A DNA stretch of 64,000 nt from Iningainema tapete BLCC-T55 (GTDB lineage: Bacteria > Cyanobacteriota > Cyanobacteriia > Cyanobacteriales > Nostocaceae): the NCBI RefSeq assembly GCF_014698965.1, contig NZ_JACXAE010000086.1, positions 124,001 to 188,000 on the forward strand, given 5' to 3'. The translations under genes were made by a program, and so were the position numbers. This document shows, in pieces, positions 25,898 to 34,826 of the stretch (its first letter is position 1; every line of letters begins with the position of its first letter). The notes below the pieces were generated by a model that saw nothing but the letters and a program-made list of their open reading frames with translations, ran no database searches and had not been told where the DNA came from.

Positions 25898-25947
25898 TTA
25901 CTTCGCGTCCTTTGCGTCTTAGCGGTTCATTTCTCTTAAATATCCAC
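25898..25947. repeat. 50-bp dispersed repeat, copy A
   Basis: TTACTTCGCGTCCTTTGCGT begins a 50-bp segment that recurs at 26976-27025 with a single difference. It lies 10 bp after the Uma2 stop. Shorter relatives occur near 959 and 44045. Confidence 0.85.
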
Positions 25948-26031
25948 TGTTAACAACTCTACAAAAGTAGGAGTGGGAGCATTAATTCGTTATTATAAAA
26001 TTACACATCTTTACAAAATACCAATCTTAAG

Positions 26032-26247
26032 ATGATCCGACAATTCAACGTAATTATTGAGCGAGATTCAGAAGGTTACTTTGTCGCTTCTGTCCCTAGT
26101 CTTCCCGGATGTCATACGCAAGCTAAGTCTCTTGATGAACTGATAGAGCGCATTCAAGAAGCAATTGCGCTTTGTATAGAAGTTGAGGAAGGTAACGCTG
26201 AAGCACTCGAATTTATCGGTGTCCAGAGAGTTGCAGTTGAAGTATGA
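26032..26247 (+). CDS. hicB: HicB-family antitoxin
   Basis: The 71-residue partial RNase H-like HicB domain reads IIERDSEGYFVASVPSLPGCHTQAKSLDELIERIQEAIALCIE. It lacks the C-terminal DNA-binding domain found in longer HicB proteins. It is placed before hicA and overlaps it by 4 bp (ATGA at 26244), the antitoxin-first order seen for many short HicB proteins. It should neutralise the HicA RNase. Confidence 0.9.
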   Translation: MIRQFNVIIERDSEGYFVASVPSLPGCHTQAKSLDELIERIQEAIALCIEVEEGNAEALEFIGVQRVAVEV

Positions 26248-26468
26248 CCAAACTGCCAAGTTTAACCGGAAGAGAAGTAATAGCTGCTTTAAGCAAAGCT
26301 GGTTTTGAAGTGGCAAGAGTACGCGGCAGTCACCATTTTCTCATACATAGTGATGGTCGGCGGACTGTTGTACCCGTACACTCAGGTGAAACAATAGGTC
26401 CTGGTTTAATATCACAGATACTCCGTGATTGCCAGATTAGCCGCGATGAGTTCAGGACATTATTATGA
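26244..26468 (+). CDS. hicA: HicA-family mRNA interferase toxin
   Basis: The 74-residue protein has the HicA double-stranded-RNA-binding-like fold. It starts KLPSLTGREVIAALSKAGFEVARVRGSHHFLIH, with the catalytic His in GSHH, and continues RRTVVPVHSGETIGPGLISQILRD. All typical motifs are present, so the toxin should be functional when freed from HicB. A second, broken hicBA module follows about 500 bp downstream. Confidence 0.92.
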   Translation: MTKLPSLTGREVIAALSKAGFEVARVRGSHHFLIHSDGRRTVVPVHSGETIGPGLISQILRDCQISRDEFRTLL

Positions 26469-26528
26469 TACATTCAACCTTGCGGGAATAGCCCAAGGCT
26501 TTACTTTATACAAAATTTAATAGGAGTA

Positions 26529-26723
26529 ATAAAAACAATCGAACAACTAAAAAACCATATAAAAGAGCTGGGCAAACAAGCAGCCGAATACAGCCACCAA
26601 GCTGCAGAAATTGCTTCCTCTGATCGCGAGCAAAGTATAAACTTAATGCGGCAAGCCCGTGATGCTAGTCATCGCTGCCAAGTTCTCATCAGCGAACTAC
26701 AACGCCAATCACAACAAAATTAA
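26529..26723 (+). CDS. Small coiled-coil frame without a normal start codon
   Basis: A frame ending TAA at 26721-26723 encodes TIEQLKNHIKELGKQAAEY, then a further helical stretch with LMRQARDASHRC and ISELQRQSQQN, clearly protein-like in composition. AGGAG (26522-26526) precedes it, but the frame shows ATA at 26529 and no ATG, GTG or TTG nearby; the first ATG is at codon 41 or so. It may be a decayed gene whose ATG mutated to ATA, or use a rare start. Function unknown. Confidence 0.35.
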   Translation: MKTIEQLKNHIKELGKQAAEYSHQAAEIASSDREQSINLMRQARDASHRCQVLISELQRQSQQN

Positions 26724-26761
26724 TAGTAAAACTGGCTCCCCAACCCACCTATTCACAGATT

Positions 26762-26965
26762 ATGAACTTCACTATAGAAATTGAACAAGAAGACGATGGT
26801 CGCTTTTTGGCTGAAGTGATTGATTTTCTAAGTGTACTGGCTTACGGACAAACACGGGAAGAAGCGGTTGCCAGAGTCCAAGTATTAGCTTTGCGGGTAC
26901 TTGCGGATAAACTTGAACATGGGGAAGTAGCACCATTAGTAAGTGTTTCATTTGCTGCAGCATGA
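26762..26965 (+). CDS. Orphan HicB-family antitoxin
   Basis: The 67-residue HicB-like protein reads MNFTIEIEQEDDGRFLAEVID...LAYGQTREEAVARVQVLALRVLADKLEHGE. The pattern strand-EDDGRF-strand-helix is that of HicB. It would have been followed by an overlapping hicA: an ATG at 26962 overlaps the stop (ATGA), but that frame runs into a dispersed repeat after four codons. The antitoxin is therefore left without its toxin. Confidence 0.8.
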   Translation: MNFTIEIEQEDDGRFLAEVIDFLSVLAYGQTREEAVARVQVLALRVLADKLEHGEVAPLVSVSFAAA

Positions 26966-27000
26966 CTCAGTTGACTTACTTCGCGTCCTTTGCGTCTTAG
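26962..27000 (+). pseudogene. hicA start fragment truncated by a dispersed repeat
   Basis: The frame begins MTQL at 26962, equivalent to MTKL of the intact HicA at 26244, with the same 4-bp overlap to hicB. From about 26976 it is dispersed-repeat DNA and stops at TAG (26998-27000). Only the first codons of the toxin gene survive. Confidence 0.6.
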
Positions 27001-27025
27001 CGGTTCATTTCTCTTAAATTTCCAC
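26976..27025. repeat. 50-bp dispersed repeat, copy B
   Basis: This matches copy A (25898-25947) at 49 of 50 positions, the one difference being A to T before TCCAC. It interrupts the hicA frame that starts at 26962. Confidence 0.85.
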
Positions 27026-27193
27026 GCCATAACAGCAAGGGCAGTTCGTTAATAAGATAACTCAAGGCTGCACTTTAAATAAACTTTAAAAGGATTGACA
27101 AAAATTCCGTGGATTCGTACTGAGCAGTAACAGTTCATTGCGTTTAAAGTATACATAATCTTCTTTAATGTAAACTACCCGAAACCAGAACAA

Positions 27194-28672
27194 GTGACAC
27201 AAAAGTTTACAACAGGTGCAGCATTTATTGCCACAGGAAGCGTAGCAGGCGCTGGTGTTTCCGCAACGGTAGGCGGAATGGGATTAGCCGGAGGATTTGG
27301 AGCAGTCGGAATTGGCACGGCTCCTGTAGTCGGTGTGGGTGCTGTTGCTGGTGCTGCTGTGTTTGGTGCTTTTAAGGCAATAGGAGAAGGAGATGCTGTA
27401 GCTTTCGGTGCAATAGGAATTGGGGCAGTAGGCGGTGCTAGTGTTTCTAGCGTCGTTGGCGGTATGGGATTAGTCGTACCAAAAATAGGACTGGCTGTTG
27501 GTATTGGTACAGCACCGATGGCCGCCTTTGGTGCAGTGGTTGGATTAGCCTCCTATGGTATTGCCAAACTGCTAGATGAATCTGGAACTAGAGAAACTCC
27601 AGCACAGATTTTTGATCGGATGGAAGAAAAAGTCTTGCAGATGGAAGCTTATTCTTCAGCAATCATTGAATTAGAGTTACTTTTATCAGGCGAAGATCTC
27701 AACCAAAAATTTGCGGCTTTGGAAATAGAAGATGAGTTACAGGCACTCAAGGCTCAATTACATAAAGAATCTGTTACCCCTCCCGCTCCAAATATCGAAG
27801 CAGAAGTAGTATCCCTCACAAAAGAGCCAACTGAAAGTTGGAAATGTGTACATACTCTCAAAGGACATTTGGCAGGAGTTAATGCGATCGCCATCAATCC
27901 TCAAGGTAATACCCTTGTTAGCGGCAGTGATGACAGAACTGTTAATCTATGGGACTTAAAAACAGGAAAATCGCTTTACACCTTTGCCTGCGAAGAAGCT
28001 GTTTTGTCAGTTGCCATCAGCCCAGACAGTCAAGTGATTGCTAGTGGGAGTGTAGACCGTAAAATCACTAGTTGGAAACTAGATACAAAAGCGTTTTTAA
28101 ATACCTTATTATACTTAAATTATCCTTACAGCCATAATGGCTTTGTTTACTGTGTTGTCTTCAGTCCTGATGGTAAAATTGTTGCCAGTGGAAGTGCCGA
28201 CAAGACGATTAAACTTTGGGGACGCTACACACGATTCGTAAAACGTACTTTGAATGGACATTCAGACGCCGTTTTATCTGTTGCTTTTAGTCCTGATAGC
28301 AAAACCCTAATAAGTGGAAGTGGCGATCAAACTATCAGACATTGGGATTTAAAAACTGGGAATCAACTTCGTATTCTTACCGGACATTCCGGAGCAGTTA
28401 ATACAGTTGCCATCACGCCTGATGGACAAACTCTCATTAGTGGAAGTACAGATACCACCATCAAACTATGGAATCTTCAAACTGGCGAATTACTCCACAC
28501 TGTAACTGAACATTCAGCAGCGGTTTTATCCCTTGCTATTAGCCCTGATGGAAAAACCCTCGCCAGTAGCAGCACAGACGGCATCATCATGTGGAATTTA
28601 CACCAGAGAAAACTACTACAAACCCTCCAGGAAGTAGTCCCGTTGCCTTTAGTCCTCATGGCAAAACCCTAG
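27194..28672 (+). CDS. Membrane-anchored WD40 protein (5' part of a frameshifted WD40-J-domain gene)
   Basis: The frame starts with GTG. Residues 1-125 are Gly/Ala/Val-rich with repeated GGMGLxGGFGAVGIGTAPVVG blocks, probably glycine-zipper membrane hairpins. A helical linker (135-195) follows, then about seven WD40 blades from residue 215 on (HTLKGHLAGVNAIAINPQGNTL, DDRTVNLWDLKTG, DKTIKLWG, TDTTIKLWNLQTGELL). The last blade breaks off: after LLQTL the frame becomes unrelated and stops at 28672, while the -1 frame continues the blade. A scaffold or chaperone-recruiting role is inferred. Confidence 0.75.
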   Translation: MTQKFTTGAAFIATGSVAGAGVSATVGGMGLAGGFGAVGIGTAPVVGVGAVAGAAVFGAFKAIGEGDAVAFGAIGIGAVGGASVSSVVGGMGLVVPKIGLAVGIGTAPMAAFGAVVGLASYGIAKLLDESGTRETPAQIFDRMEEKVLQMEAYSSAIIELELLLSGEDLNQKFAALEIEDELQALKAQLHKESVTPPAPNIEAEVVSLTKEPTESWKCVHTLKGHLAGVNAIAINPQGNTLVSGSDDRTVNLWDLKTGKSLYTFACEEAVLSVAISPDSQVIASGSVDRKITSWKLDTKAFLNTLLYLNYPYSHNGFVYCVVFSPDGKIVASGSADKTIKLWGRYTRFVKRTLNGHSDAVLSVAFSPDSKTLISGSGDQTIRHWDLKTGNQLRILTGHSGAVNTVAITPDGQTLISGSTDTTIKLWNLQTGELLHTVTEHSAAVLSLAISPDGKTLASSSTDGIIMWNLHQRKLLQTLQEVVPLPLVLMAKP

Positions 28673-28950
28673 TAAGTGGAGGTAAAGGCGGTACAATCAA
28701 AATTTGGCATAAAATACAAGGCATCAATAAATCAACACTCGAACCCATACTATCTGGAGAATGGTGGGAAGTTTTAGGCGTAGAGAAGGACGATTATCCC
28801 AATAATATCAAGCTTGCTTACCGTAGATTAGCAAGGCACTACCACCCCGATTTCAACAATCCTGAAAACCCAACCGCTCACGATGTGCAAAAAATAGCTG
28901 CTGCATTTGGTGAACATAAGGTAGCAACAAAGAACTCTGCTCCGGATTAA
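28616..28950 (+). pseudogene. Frameshifted continuation: last WD40 blade plus J-domain
   Basis: In the frame shifted by -1 relative to the upstream WD40 gene, translation reads GSSPVAFSPHGKTLVSGGKGG and TIKIWHKIQ, completing a blade. A DnaJ-type J-domain follows: EWWEVLGVEKDDYPNNIKLAYRRLARHYHPDFNN, with an intact HPD motif. One deleted base, or two inserted, near 28616-28635 would explain the break. Helix IV of the J-domain runs into KIAAAFGE and the frame ends at 28950, overlapping the convergent gene by 98 bp. Confidence 0.75.
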
Positions 28951-29872
28951 GACGAATCTCTATCTCCCAAGCCAATACCTGACACCATTTTTCCGTCATT
29001 TCCCATTTAATATCCACACCTTCCACCACCATCACACATAAAGGAAGCAGTTCCACCTCAATTGGAGTCAAACTCTCCTCCAAAAAACATAACAGTATAT
29101 AAGCTTGAAACATCACCAAATCACGCAGGCAAGAGTGTGTTATGCTCAAATCGTTTAACCCTCCCCGACGACTGCGATGATGAGGGAACAATTCAACAAG
29201 TCGCTGGTAAGCAGCCTGAGCAATCTCTCCTACAGCAGATAACATTTGCTCTACAAGAATAAATACTGGCGAATCTAGCTCGTATTTTGCCGCAGCAGCA
29301 CAAACTCGCTGCCAAGGCATAGCTACTTGCTCTTCGACAAACTGTAAATAAGGAGCAAGCAGTACTTTTTCTGCAGGTGCAAGTTTTCTCAAAATTAAGC
29401 TGTTGCTAAAATTTAACTGGGTTGTCATAAAGCCAAGAGCACGCCAGTCCTTAGAAACTATGTGCTGCTCTTGAAATATCATTAAGATTGGTTCTAGCCC
29501 GTATGCTAGCTCCTCTACTGCGGGTATGCCCAAAACTGATTGTTGCTGATAAATTTCCAGTAGCTTTCGATACACTCGTAACGAGAATTGAGTTATTCGC
29601 CTTGCCTCATTTAGATCTAGAATATTAGGAATATACCCGTACAGAGTTTTTGTTTGTATCCATGCCATTTGGCAGTTAACATCTAGTATGTTATCCTTCA
29701 ATTTGGCTACTGTTGCGGCTCGACCTTCTGGTGATGCCGCAGCAAGCATTGAACTATATTTCGCGGAATCATTCTGGGATACTGAGGATAATTCAGTTAA
29801 GTAACGCTGCGCCCAAAGGTTGAGTAAGCGTTGCACTGATGGTGTTTTAACCTCTACAGAGGTCTTAAGCAT
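28853..29872 (-). CDS. Conserved hypothetical cyanobacterial protein
   Basis: The 339-residue protein is mostly helical, without signal peptide or clear catalytic motif. Stretches such as LLNLWAQRYLTELSSVSQND, WIQTKTLYGYIPNILDLNEARRI and FPHHRSRRGGLNDLS are visible. I do not recognise the family. Its last 98 bp overlap the end of the J-domain frame on the other strand. The base composition is like its neighbours. Confidence 0.6.
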   Translation of the reverse strand: MLKTSVEVKTPSVQRLLNLWAQRYLTELSSVSQNDSAKYSSMLAAASPEGRAATVAKLKDNILDVNCQMAWIQTKTLYGYIPNILDLNEARRITQFSLRVYRKLLEIYQQQSVLGIPAVEELAYGLEPILMIFQEQHIVSKDWRALGFMTTQLNFSNSLILRKLAPAEKVLLAPYLQFVEEQVAMPWQRVCAAAAKYELDSPVFILVEQMLSAVGEIAQAAYQRLVELFPHHRSRRGGLNDLSITHSCLRDLVMFQAYILLCFLEESLTPIEVELLPLCVMVVEGVDIKWEMTEKWCQVLAWEIEIRLNPEQSSLLLPYVHQMQQLFFAHRERLGFQDC

Positions 29873-30238
29873 AATTTTCCTTTGTTATTTTTTATGAATT
29901 TAATTAATTGACGCACCTAGATTGTGATATGTGGTGTGCTACGAAAAAATTGTTTACTTTTATCCTACCGCTATATATAATTAACTTGCTTAGCTTAATG
30001 GCAATTGCTAATTTTTGTTAAGTGAATATTTTTTTTAAACTATTTTAAAATATGATAGCAATTTTTACACTTCAGGATAAATACCCACCCATGAAGGCTA
30101 AAATCTGTTGACCCTGACACAATCGAACATCTTGAAAGTGTGTTCTCCTTTCTTAGGTGGCTCTACATCATAAAGGTTTACGGTATTTATTACAATATTA
30201 CTTAAGATAGTTCTATGGTTTAATTTACACAAACTTTA

Positions 30239-30258
30239 AAAATATTCCGGAATATTTT
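30239..30258. promoter_or_regulatory. Perfect 20-bp palindrome, possible operator
   Basis: AAAATATTCCGGAATATTTT reads the same on both strands and has no T-run or loop typical of a terminator. A symmetric protein-binding site is possible; no regulator is assigned. Confidence 0.35.
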
Positions 30259-30730
30259 ACTGATTCTTACGTACCAAGAGTTGTTAAATCCAGTTACTAT
30301 ATAAATAAAGATTTGCTGTATCATAAGTAACAAAATGCTAAAGAAATAAATAATTTCTCAATTGCAGGCGTAACAGCAATAGTGTGCTTGGCACATAATT
30401 TGATTGTGTCCTATGTTTTTCTCATTGGAGTGCTTACACTTACACACCTCACTTTTCCATTTATCCTAGTTGTAGTTTTGTACACAGAAGACTACAAGTA
30501 AATTATTTATATTTGTAGTGACGGCTAGCACCGCTGTGCGGAAGTCAAAAGTCAAAATACTTACCATATATCAACTTTTGCGCCATTTTGAATGGCAGCT
30601 TCGTTTCCGCCATGATGTGCTAGTCGATCTGTAAATTTACAAATCTACATCTTTCGCCCAGGAAGCAGTAAATATACTAGTATTAGCTAGTTGTTTGGAT
30701 CAATTGCTAAGCATTAAAGGTGGATTTAGC

Positions 30731-30808
30731 ATGAGCAAAACTACTAAATTGACCTACAGCATTGATACATACTTTAATGCTAATTCTGCAGGATTTATTG
30801 CTGTTTAA
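30731..30808 (+). CDS. Possible 25-residue small protein
   Basis: ATG at 30731 follows AAGGTGG with 7-bp spacing and encodes MSKTTKLTYSIDTYF...SAGFIAV before TAA. No known small peptide is recognised. It might be the N terminus of a lost gene. Confidence 0.3.
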   Translation: MSKTTKLTYSIDTYFNANSAGFIAV

Positions 30809-31466
30809 AAAATAACTTGACCTACACTTCTCTCATTTGTGGCAAAGCAGGGTGGACAGCTTTTTTATGAGTATCTACACGGTAAGATCGTTATTTTATT
30901 GTTTCTGAAACATCACAATTTCAGAAATTTGGAGTACAATACACCGCGTTCACAGGAGTAGTAATAAATGAAATTTAAAAATAATATTGCATTTTATGAA
31001 AATAGGTTATAAATTCTTATTATATAGGGGAATAATTTAATCAGGTAGTTCCAAATTCAAGTAAATATACTTAAAGAGATTTAAATTTCATGGAAACCTT
31101 AAACAGTACCTGAAAAACGTTTTTGTTTGCTCAAGCAAAAATGGAGATTTTGAAATGAAATAAAAAATCATGGGTAAAAGTTTTTGGTAACGGAAATCAA
31201 GAATCTTGTTAATGCTTGAGGTGAAACAGCATATGTAACTCACGCTCGAAAAGTTAAGTAAAAGTAAAGAACTGTCAATAAAGCTGCTCATTGATGAGCA
31301 GCTAATTCAGTTATTGCTATGCTTGGTTTTCTTGAATTGTATTTGCTATTTCAAAAATTAGTCTTGTTATGATCGAAATAGCATTTATAAATAACTATCC
31401 AATTAATTAAAGTGCATCTACAATCATCTACCACAAAAACACAATCAAACTGGAGTAATTCGGGCA

Positions 31467-32915
31467 ATGCAAATAGAGGACTTAGTAACAATTAAAGGTA
31501 TCGAGACACAGGCGTGGGAAGCACTAGAGAAAACTATTATCTACTATAAAGGGCGTCCTGTAGGGACAGTAGCAGCTTATGATGTATCAGTAGAAGCATT
31601 GAATTATGACCAGTGCTTTGTTCGAGATTTTGTGTCCTCAGCCTTAATTTTTCTGATCAAGGGTAGAACAGATATTGTCCGTAACTTCTTGGAAGTAACT
31701 TTAAAGTTACAGCCAAAAGAGCGGCAATTGGATGCTTATAAGCCTGGTATAGGCTTAATGCCAGCTAGCTTCAAAGTAATATCGTCTCAGGGTGAAGAGT
31801 ATTTAGAAGCAGATTTTGGTGAACATGCGATCGCCCGAGTTACACCAGTTGATTCTTGTTTATGGTGGCTCATCTTATTGCGTGCTTATACAGTATCCTC
31901 AAAAGACTTCTGTCTAGCCTATAGACCGGAATTCCAACAGGGTATCAGATTGATTATGGAACTGTGCTTGGCAACTCGCTTTGACATGTATCCAACGCTG
32001 TTAGTTCCAGATGGTGCTTGTATGATCGACCGTCGGATGGGTATAGCTGGACATCCGCTAGAAATACAAGTTCTCTTCTACGCAGCATTACGAGCTGCTC
32101 GTGAACTGCTAATTTGTCAAGAAAATGAAGATATTATCGCTGCAATTGATAACCGCTTGCCTCTTTTATGCGCTCATATTCGCCAACATTATTGGATAGA
32201 TATTAACCGCTTAAATGCAATTTATCGCTTCAAAAGTGAAGAGTATGGAAAGAAAGCTGTCAATCTCTTCAACATATACGCAGACTCTCTTCCTTACTAC
32301 GAATTAGATAAATGGCTACCAAAAAAAGGTGGTTATTTAGTCGGTAACGTTGGTCCATCTCAACTAGATAGTCGCTTCTTCTCACTAGGAAATATGATGG
32401 CAATTATTTCCGATCTCGCAACAGAAGAACAATCACAAGCTATCATGAATCTCATTGAAGAAAGATGGGATGACTTAGTAGGAGATATGCCGATGAAAAT
32501 CTGTTTCCCGGCAGTAGAAAACGAAGAGTACAGAATTATCACTGGATGCGACCCCAAAAATATTCCTTGGTCATACCATAATGGTGGTAACTGGCCCGTC
32601 TTAATGTGGATGTTGGCAGCGGCGGCAGTGAAAACTCACAGAACAAATATTGCCAGGAAAGCTTTAGAAATAGCACAAGTACGTTTATGTGAAGATGAAT
32701 GGCCTGAGTATTACGATGGTAAGAAGGGACGATTAATTGGCAGACAAGCTAGGAAATATCAAACTTGGACAATCACTGGTTTCTTATTAGCCAAAGAACT
32801 AATGGAAAACCCCCATCACCTACCATTAGTTTGTTTTGACGAATTACCTCCCGAACTAATTTCTCGAGCCTGTGAGTTTGAACTCAACAGTGTTGACTCC
32901 TTATTCTTTGGCTAA
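31467..32915 (+). CDS. Alkaline/neutral invertase (GH100)
   Basis: The 482-residue cytosolic glycoside hydrolase splits sucrose into glucose and fructose. GH100 signatures are [78 protein letters not shown] (probable acid/base Asp) and [16 protein letters not shown] (probable nucleophile Glu). Heterocystous cyanobacteria have two such enzymes, InvA and InvB; InvB is needed for diazotrophic growth in Nostoc. Which one this is cannot be decided here. A ribosome binding site GGAG (31452-31455) precedes the ATG. Confidence 0.93.
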   Translation: MQIEDLVTIKGIETQAWEALEKTIIYYKGRPVGTVAAYDVSVEALNYDQCFVRDFVSSALIFLIKGRTDIVRNFLEVTLKLQPKERQLDAYKPGIGLMPASFKVISSQGEEYLEADFGEHAIARVTPVDSCLWWLILLRAYTVSSKDFCLAYRPEFQQGIRLIMELCLATRFDMYPTLLVPDGACMIDRRMGIAGHPLEIQVLFYAALRAARELLICQENEDIIAAIDNRLPLLCAHIRQHYWIDINRLNAIYRFKSEEYGKKAVNLFNIYADSLPYYELDKWLPKKGGYLVGNVGPSQLDSRFFSLGNMMAIISDLATEEQSQAIMNLIEERWDDLVGDMPMKICFPAVENEEYRIITGCDPKNIPWSYHNGGNWPVLMWMLAAAAVKTHRTNIARKALEIAQVRLCEDEWPEYYDGKKGRLIGRQARKYQTWTITGFLLAKELMENPHHLPLVCFDELPPELISRACEFELNSVDSLFFG

Positions 32916-32922
32916 AAATTGT

Positions 32923-32985
32923 AACCGCAGATGCACGCGGATAAACGCTGATATAACAGAAAATTATCTGTGTCCATCTGCAGTT
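32923..32985. repeat. 63-bp inverted-repeat element between invertase and rsmB
   Basis: Arms AACCGCAGATGCAC (32923-32936) and GTCCATCTGCAGTT (32972-32985) are near-perfect inverted copies. The intervening AAACGCTGATATAAC is typical of a common cyanobacterial spacer repeat. A GTG within it could start rsmB early, but the start at 32997 is preferred. Confidence 0.65.
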
Positions 32986-32996
32986 TAAAATCTCAA

Positions 32997-34352
32997 GTGA
33001 CTTCTCCCAACCCTCGTCAACTAGCTTTTATTGCCTTACGAGAAATTCACAAAGGGGCATATACTGATATTGCCCTAGATCGTGTACTACAAAAAGTCGA
33101 TTTACTGGATAGCGATCGCCGTCTAGCGACAGAGTTGGTGTATGGTTGTACGAGAAGGCAACGTACTCTTGATGCCTTTATAGACCAACTTGGTAAAAAG
33201 AAATCATACCAACAACCCAAGGATCTACGTACAATCCTGCATATTGGCTTGTATCAACTGCGCTATCAAGAACGAATACCTCCCAGCGCCGCTGTTGATA
33301 CTACAGTTGAATTAGCCAGAAAAAATGGCTTTTCTGGACTGACGGGATTTGTTAATGGTTTATTGCGGCAATATACCAGAATTGCTACACAGCCTTTAAA
33401 TTTGCCAGAAAACCCAGTGGAACGCTTGGGTATTCAAGAAAGTTTTCCTGACTGGATTATTCAAGTGTGGGCAGAACAACTGGGTTTTACTGAGACAGAG
33501 CAATTGTGTCAATGGATGAACAAAACTCCATCCATTGACTTGCGGGTAAATAGGTTACGTAGTTCTATTGAGGAAGTTGAGGCGGCATTGCAATCTGTGT
33601 CTGTAATAACTCAACGGCTTCCCCACATCCCCCAAGCTTTACGGTTGATTAGTAGTGCAGGTGCTATTCAAAATTTACCTGGTTTTCGTGAGGGTTGGTG
33701 GACTGTACAAGATAGTAGCGCCCAGTTGGTAAGTTATTTGCTTGATTCTCAACCTGGTGAGGTGGTGATTGACGCTTGTGCTGCACCAGGGGGGAAAACA
33801 ACTCACACCGCAGAATTAATGGGAGATTGTGGTACGATTTGGGCGTGCGATCGCACAAACTCTCGTCTAGCTAAACTTCAAGAAAATGCTCAACGCTTGA
33901 AGTTACAATCTATTCAAATTCACACTGGAGATAGCCGCAACTTACCCCAGTTTAAAAACTTAGCTGATCGCGTACTGCTTGATGTGCCATGTTCTGGATT
34001 AGGAACTCTACACCGCCATGCTGATGCTCGTTGGCGACAAACACCACAAACTGTCCAAGAACTTTGTGTACTGCAGCAACAATTGATATCACATACATCA
34101 TCTTTTGTCAAGAGCGAAGGTGTACTTGTTTATGCTACTTGTACGCTGCATCCATTAGAGAATGAAGGTGTAGTAGAATCATTTTTAACTGAGCATCCCA
34201 ACTGGGAAATTGAACCGCCCAATCCTCATTCACCCCCTGCTGCATATTCCACCCCAGAAGGTTGGATCAAAGTGTTACCTCATCGCCATGACATGGATGG
34301 TTTTTTCATGGTGCGTTTAAGAAAAAAAAGGAAGAAAAATCATGAATACTAA
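32997..34352 (+). CDS. rsmB: 16S rRNA (cytosine-967-C5)-methyltransferase RsmB
   Basis: The protein of 451 residues combines an NusB-like RNA-binding domain (about 10-135) with a class I methyltransferase. The SAM motif is DACAAPGGKTTHTAELM, motif IV is DVPCSGLGTLHRHADARW, and the catalytic-cysteine motif VI is YATCTLHPLENEGVV. The GTG at 32997 is chosen because the upstream GTG at 32970 lies in repeat DNA. It overlaps the TerB-like gene by 11 bp. Confidence 0.92.
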   Translation: MTSPNPRQLAFIALREIHKGAYTDIALDRVLQKVDLLDSDRRLATELVYGCTRRQRTLDAFIDQLGKKKSYQQPKDLRTILHIGLYQLRYQERIPPSAAVDTTVELARKNGFSGLTGFVNGLLRQYTRIATQPLNLPENPVERLGIQESFPDWIIQVWAEQLGFTETEQLCQWMNKTPSIDLRVNRLRSSIEEVEAALQSVSVITQRLPHIPQALRLISSAGAIQNLPGFREGWWTVQDSSAQLVSYLLDSQPGEVVIDACAAPGGKTTHTAELMGDCGTIWACDRTNSRLAKLQENAQRLKLQSIQIHTGDSRNLPQFKNLADRVLLDVPCSGLGTLHRHADARWRQTPQTVQELCVLQQQLISHTSSFVKSEGVLVYATCTLHPLENEGVVESFLTEHPNWEIEPPNPHSPPAAYSTPEGWIKVLPHRHDMDGFFMVRLRKKRKKNHEY

Positions 34353-34764
34353 TTCCAGTGTGAAAAATTTAATCAAAATTTTAATTGGTGCGGCTTGGAT
34401 TGATGGTAGAATACAGCCAGAAGAGCGGCAATATCTTCATCAAATAGCTCAAGAAAAAGGATTAGCTGAAGATCCAGAAATTCGCCCACTGCTAAATGAA
34501 CTGGTTTCAGTACAGCCGAGTCAGTGTTATGAGTGGGTAAAACAGTATTTAGGCGACTTTCCGAGTGCTGCGGAATGCCAAAACTTAATTGAAGCGCTCA
34601 GTGGCTTAATATATAGTGATGGAGACGTGGCGATTGAGGAAGCAAAACTGCTGACTAAATTACAACAAATATCTAGTGATCATGAGTCAACCCAAGCAGG
34701 TTACAATAGCGTTCTTAAACAGATTCAAAAGCTTTATCGTCGTTGGGTTGAAGTGCAAAATTAA
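34342..34764 (+). CDS. TerB-family (tellurite-resistance-like) protein
   Basis: The 140-residue all-helical protein has the paired acidic TerB motifs AAWIDGRIQPEERQYLHQIA and GLIYSDGDVAIEEAKLL, which can bind metal ions. Family members are named after tellurite resistance, but their role in cyanobacteria is unknown. It overlaps the rsmB stop by 11 bp in another frame, so translation is probably coupled. Confidence 0.75.
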   Translation: MNTNSSVKNLIKILIGAAWIDGRIQPEERQYLHQIAQEKGLAEDPEIRPLLNELVSVQPSQCYEWVKQYLGDFPSAAECQNLIEALSGLIYSDGDVAIEEAKLLTKLQQISSDHESTQAGYNSVLKQIQKLYRRWVEVQN

Positions 34765-34770
34765 TCATCA

Positions 34771-34817
34771 GCTAATAGCTAAAGGCTAATAGTACAATTA
34801 ACAATTAGCAATTAGCT
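34771..34817. repeat. GCTAAT repeats between convergent genes
   Basis: GCTAATAGCTAAAGGCTAAT (34771-34790) faces AATTAGCAATTAGCT (34803-34817). This is the third site of the heptamer family in this window, and like that at 14198 it separates two converging gene ends. Confidence 0.65.
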
Positions 34818-34826
34818 ATTTTCTAC

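Larger units (their letters stand above)
29873..31466. other. 1.6-kb gene-poor, AT-rich region
   Basis: No long credible frame is present. It contains a perfect 20-bp palindrome (30239-30258), a repeat containing CACCGCTGTGCGGAAGTCAA (about 30528-30547), and one 25-codon frame with a good ribosome binding site (30731-30808). A leftward frame at 31088-31291 has no family features and is probably chance. The length and AT content suggest the remains of lost genes plus the long upstream region of the invertase. Confidence 0.6.

Noticed and set aside
31088-31291. 67-codon leftward frame in the gene-poor region
   Set aside because: No family features, AT-driven composition, no ribosome site; most likely a chance frame.
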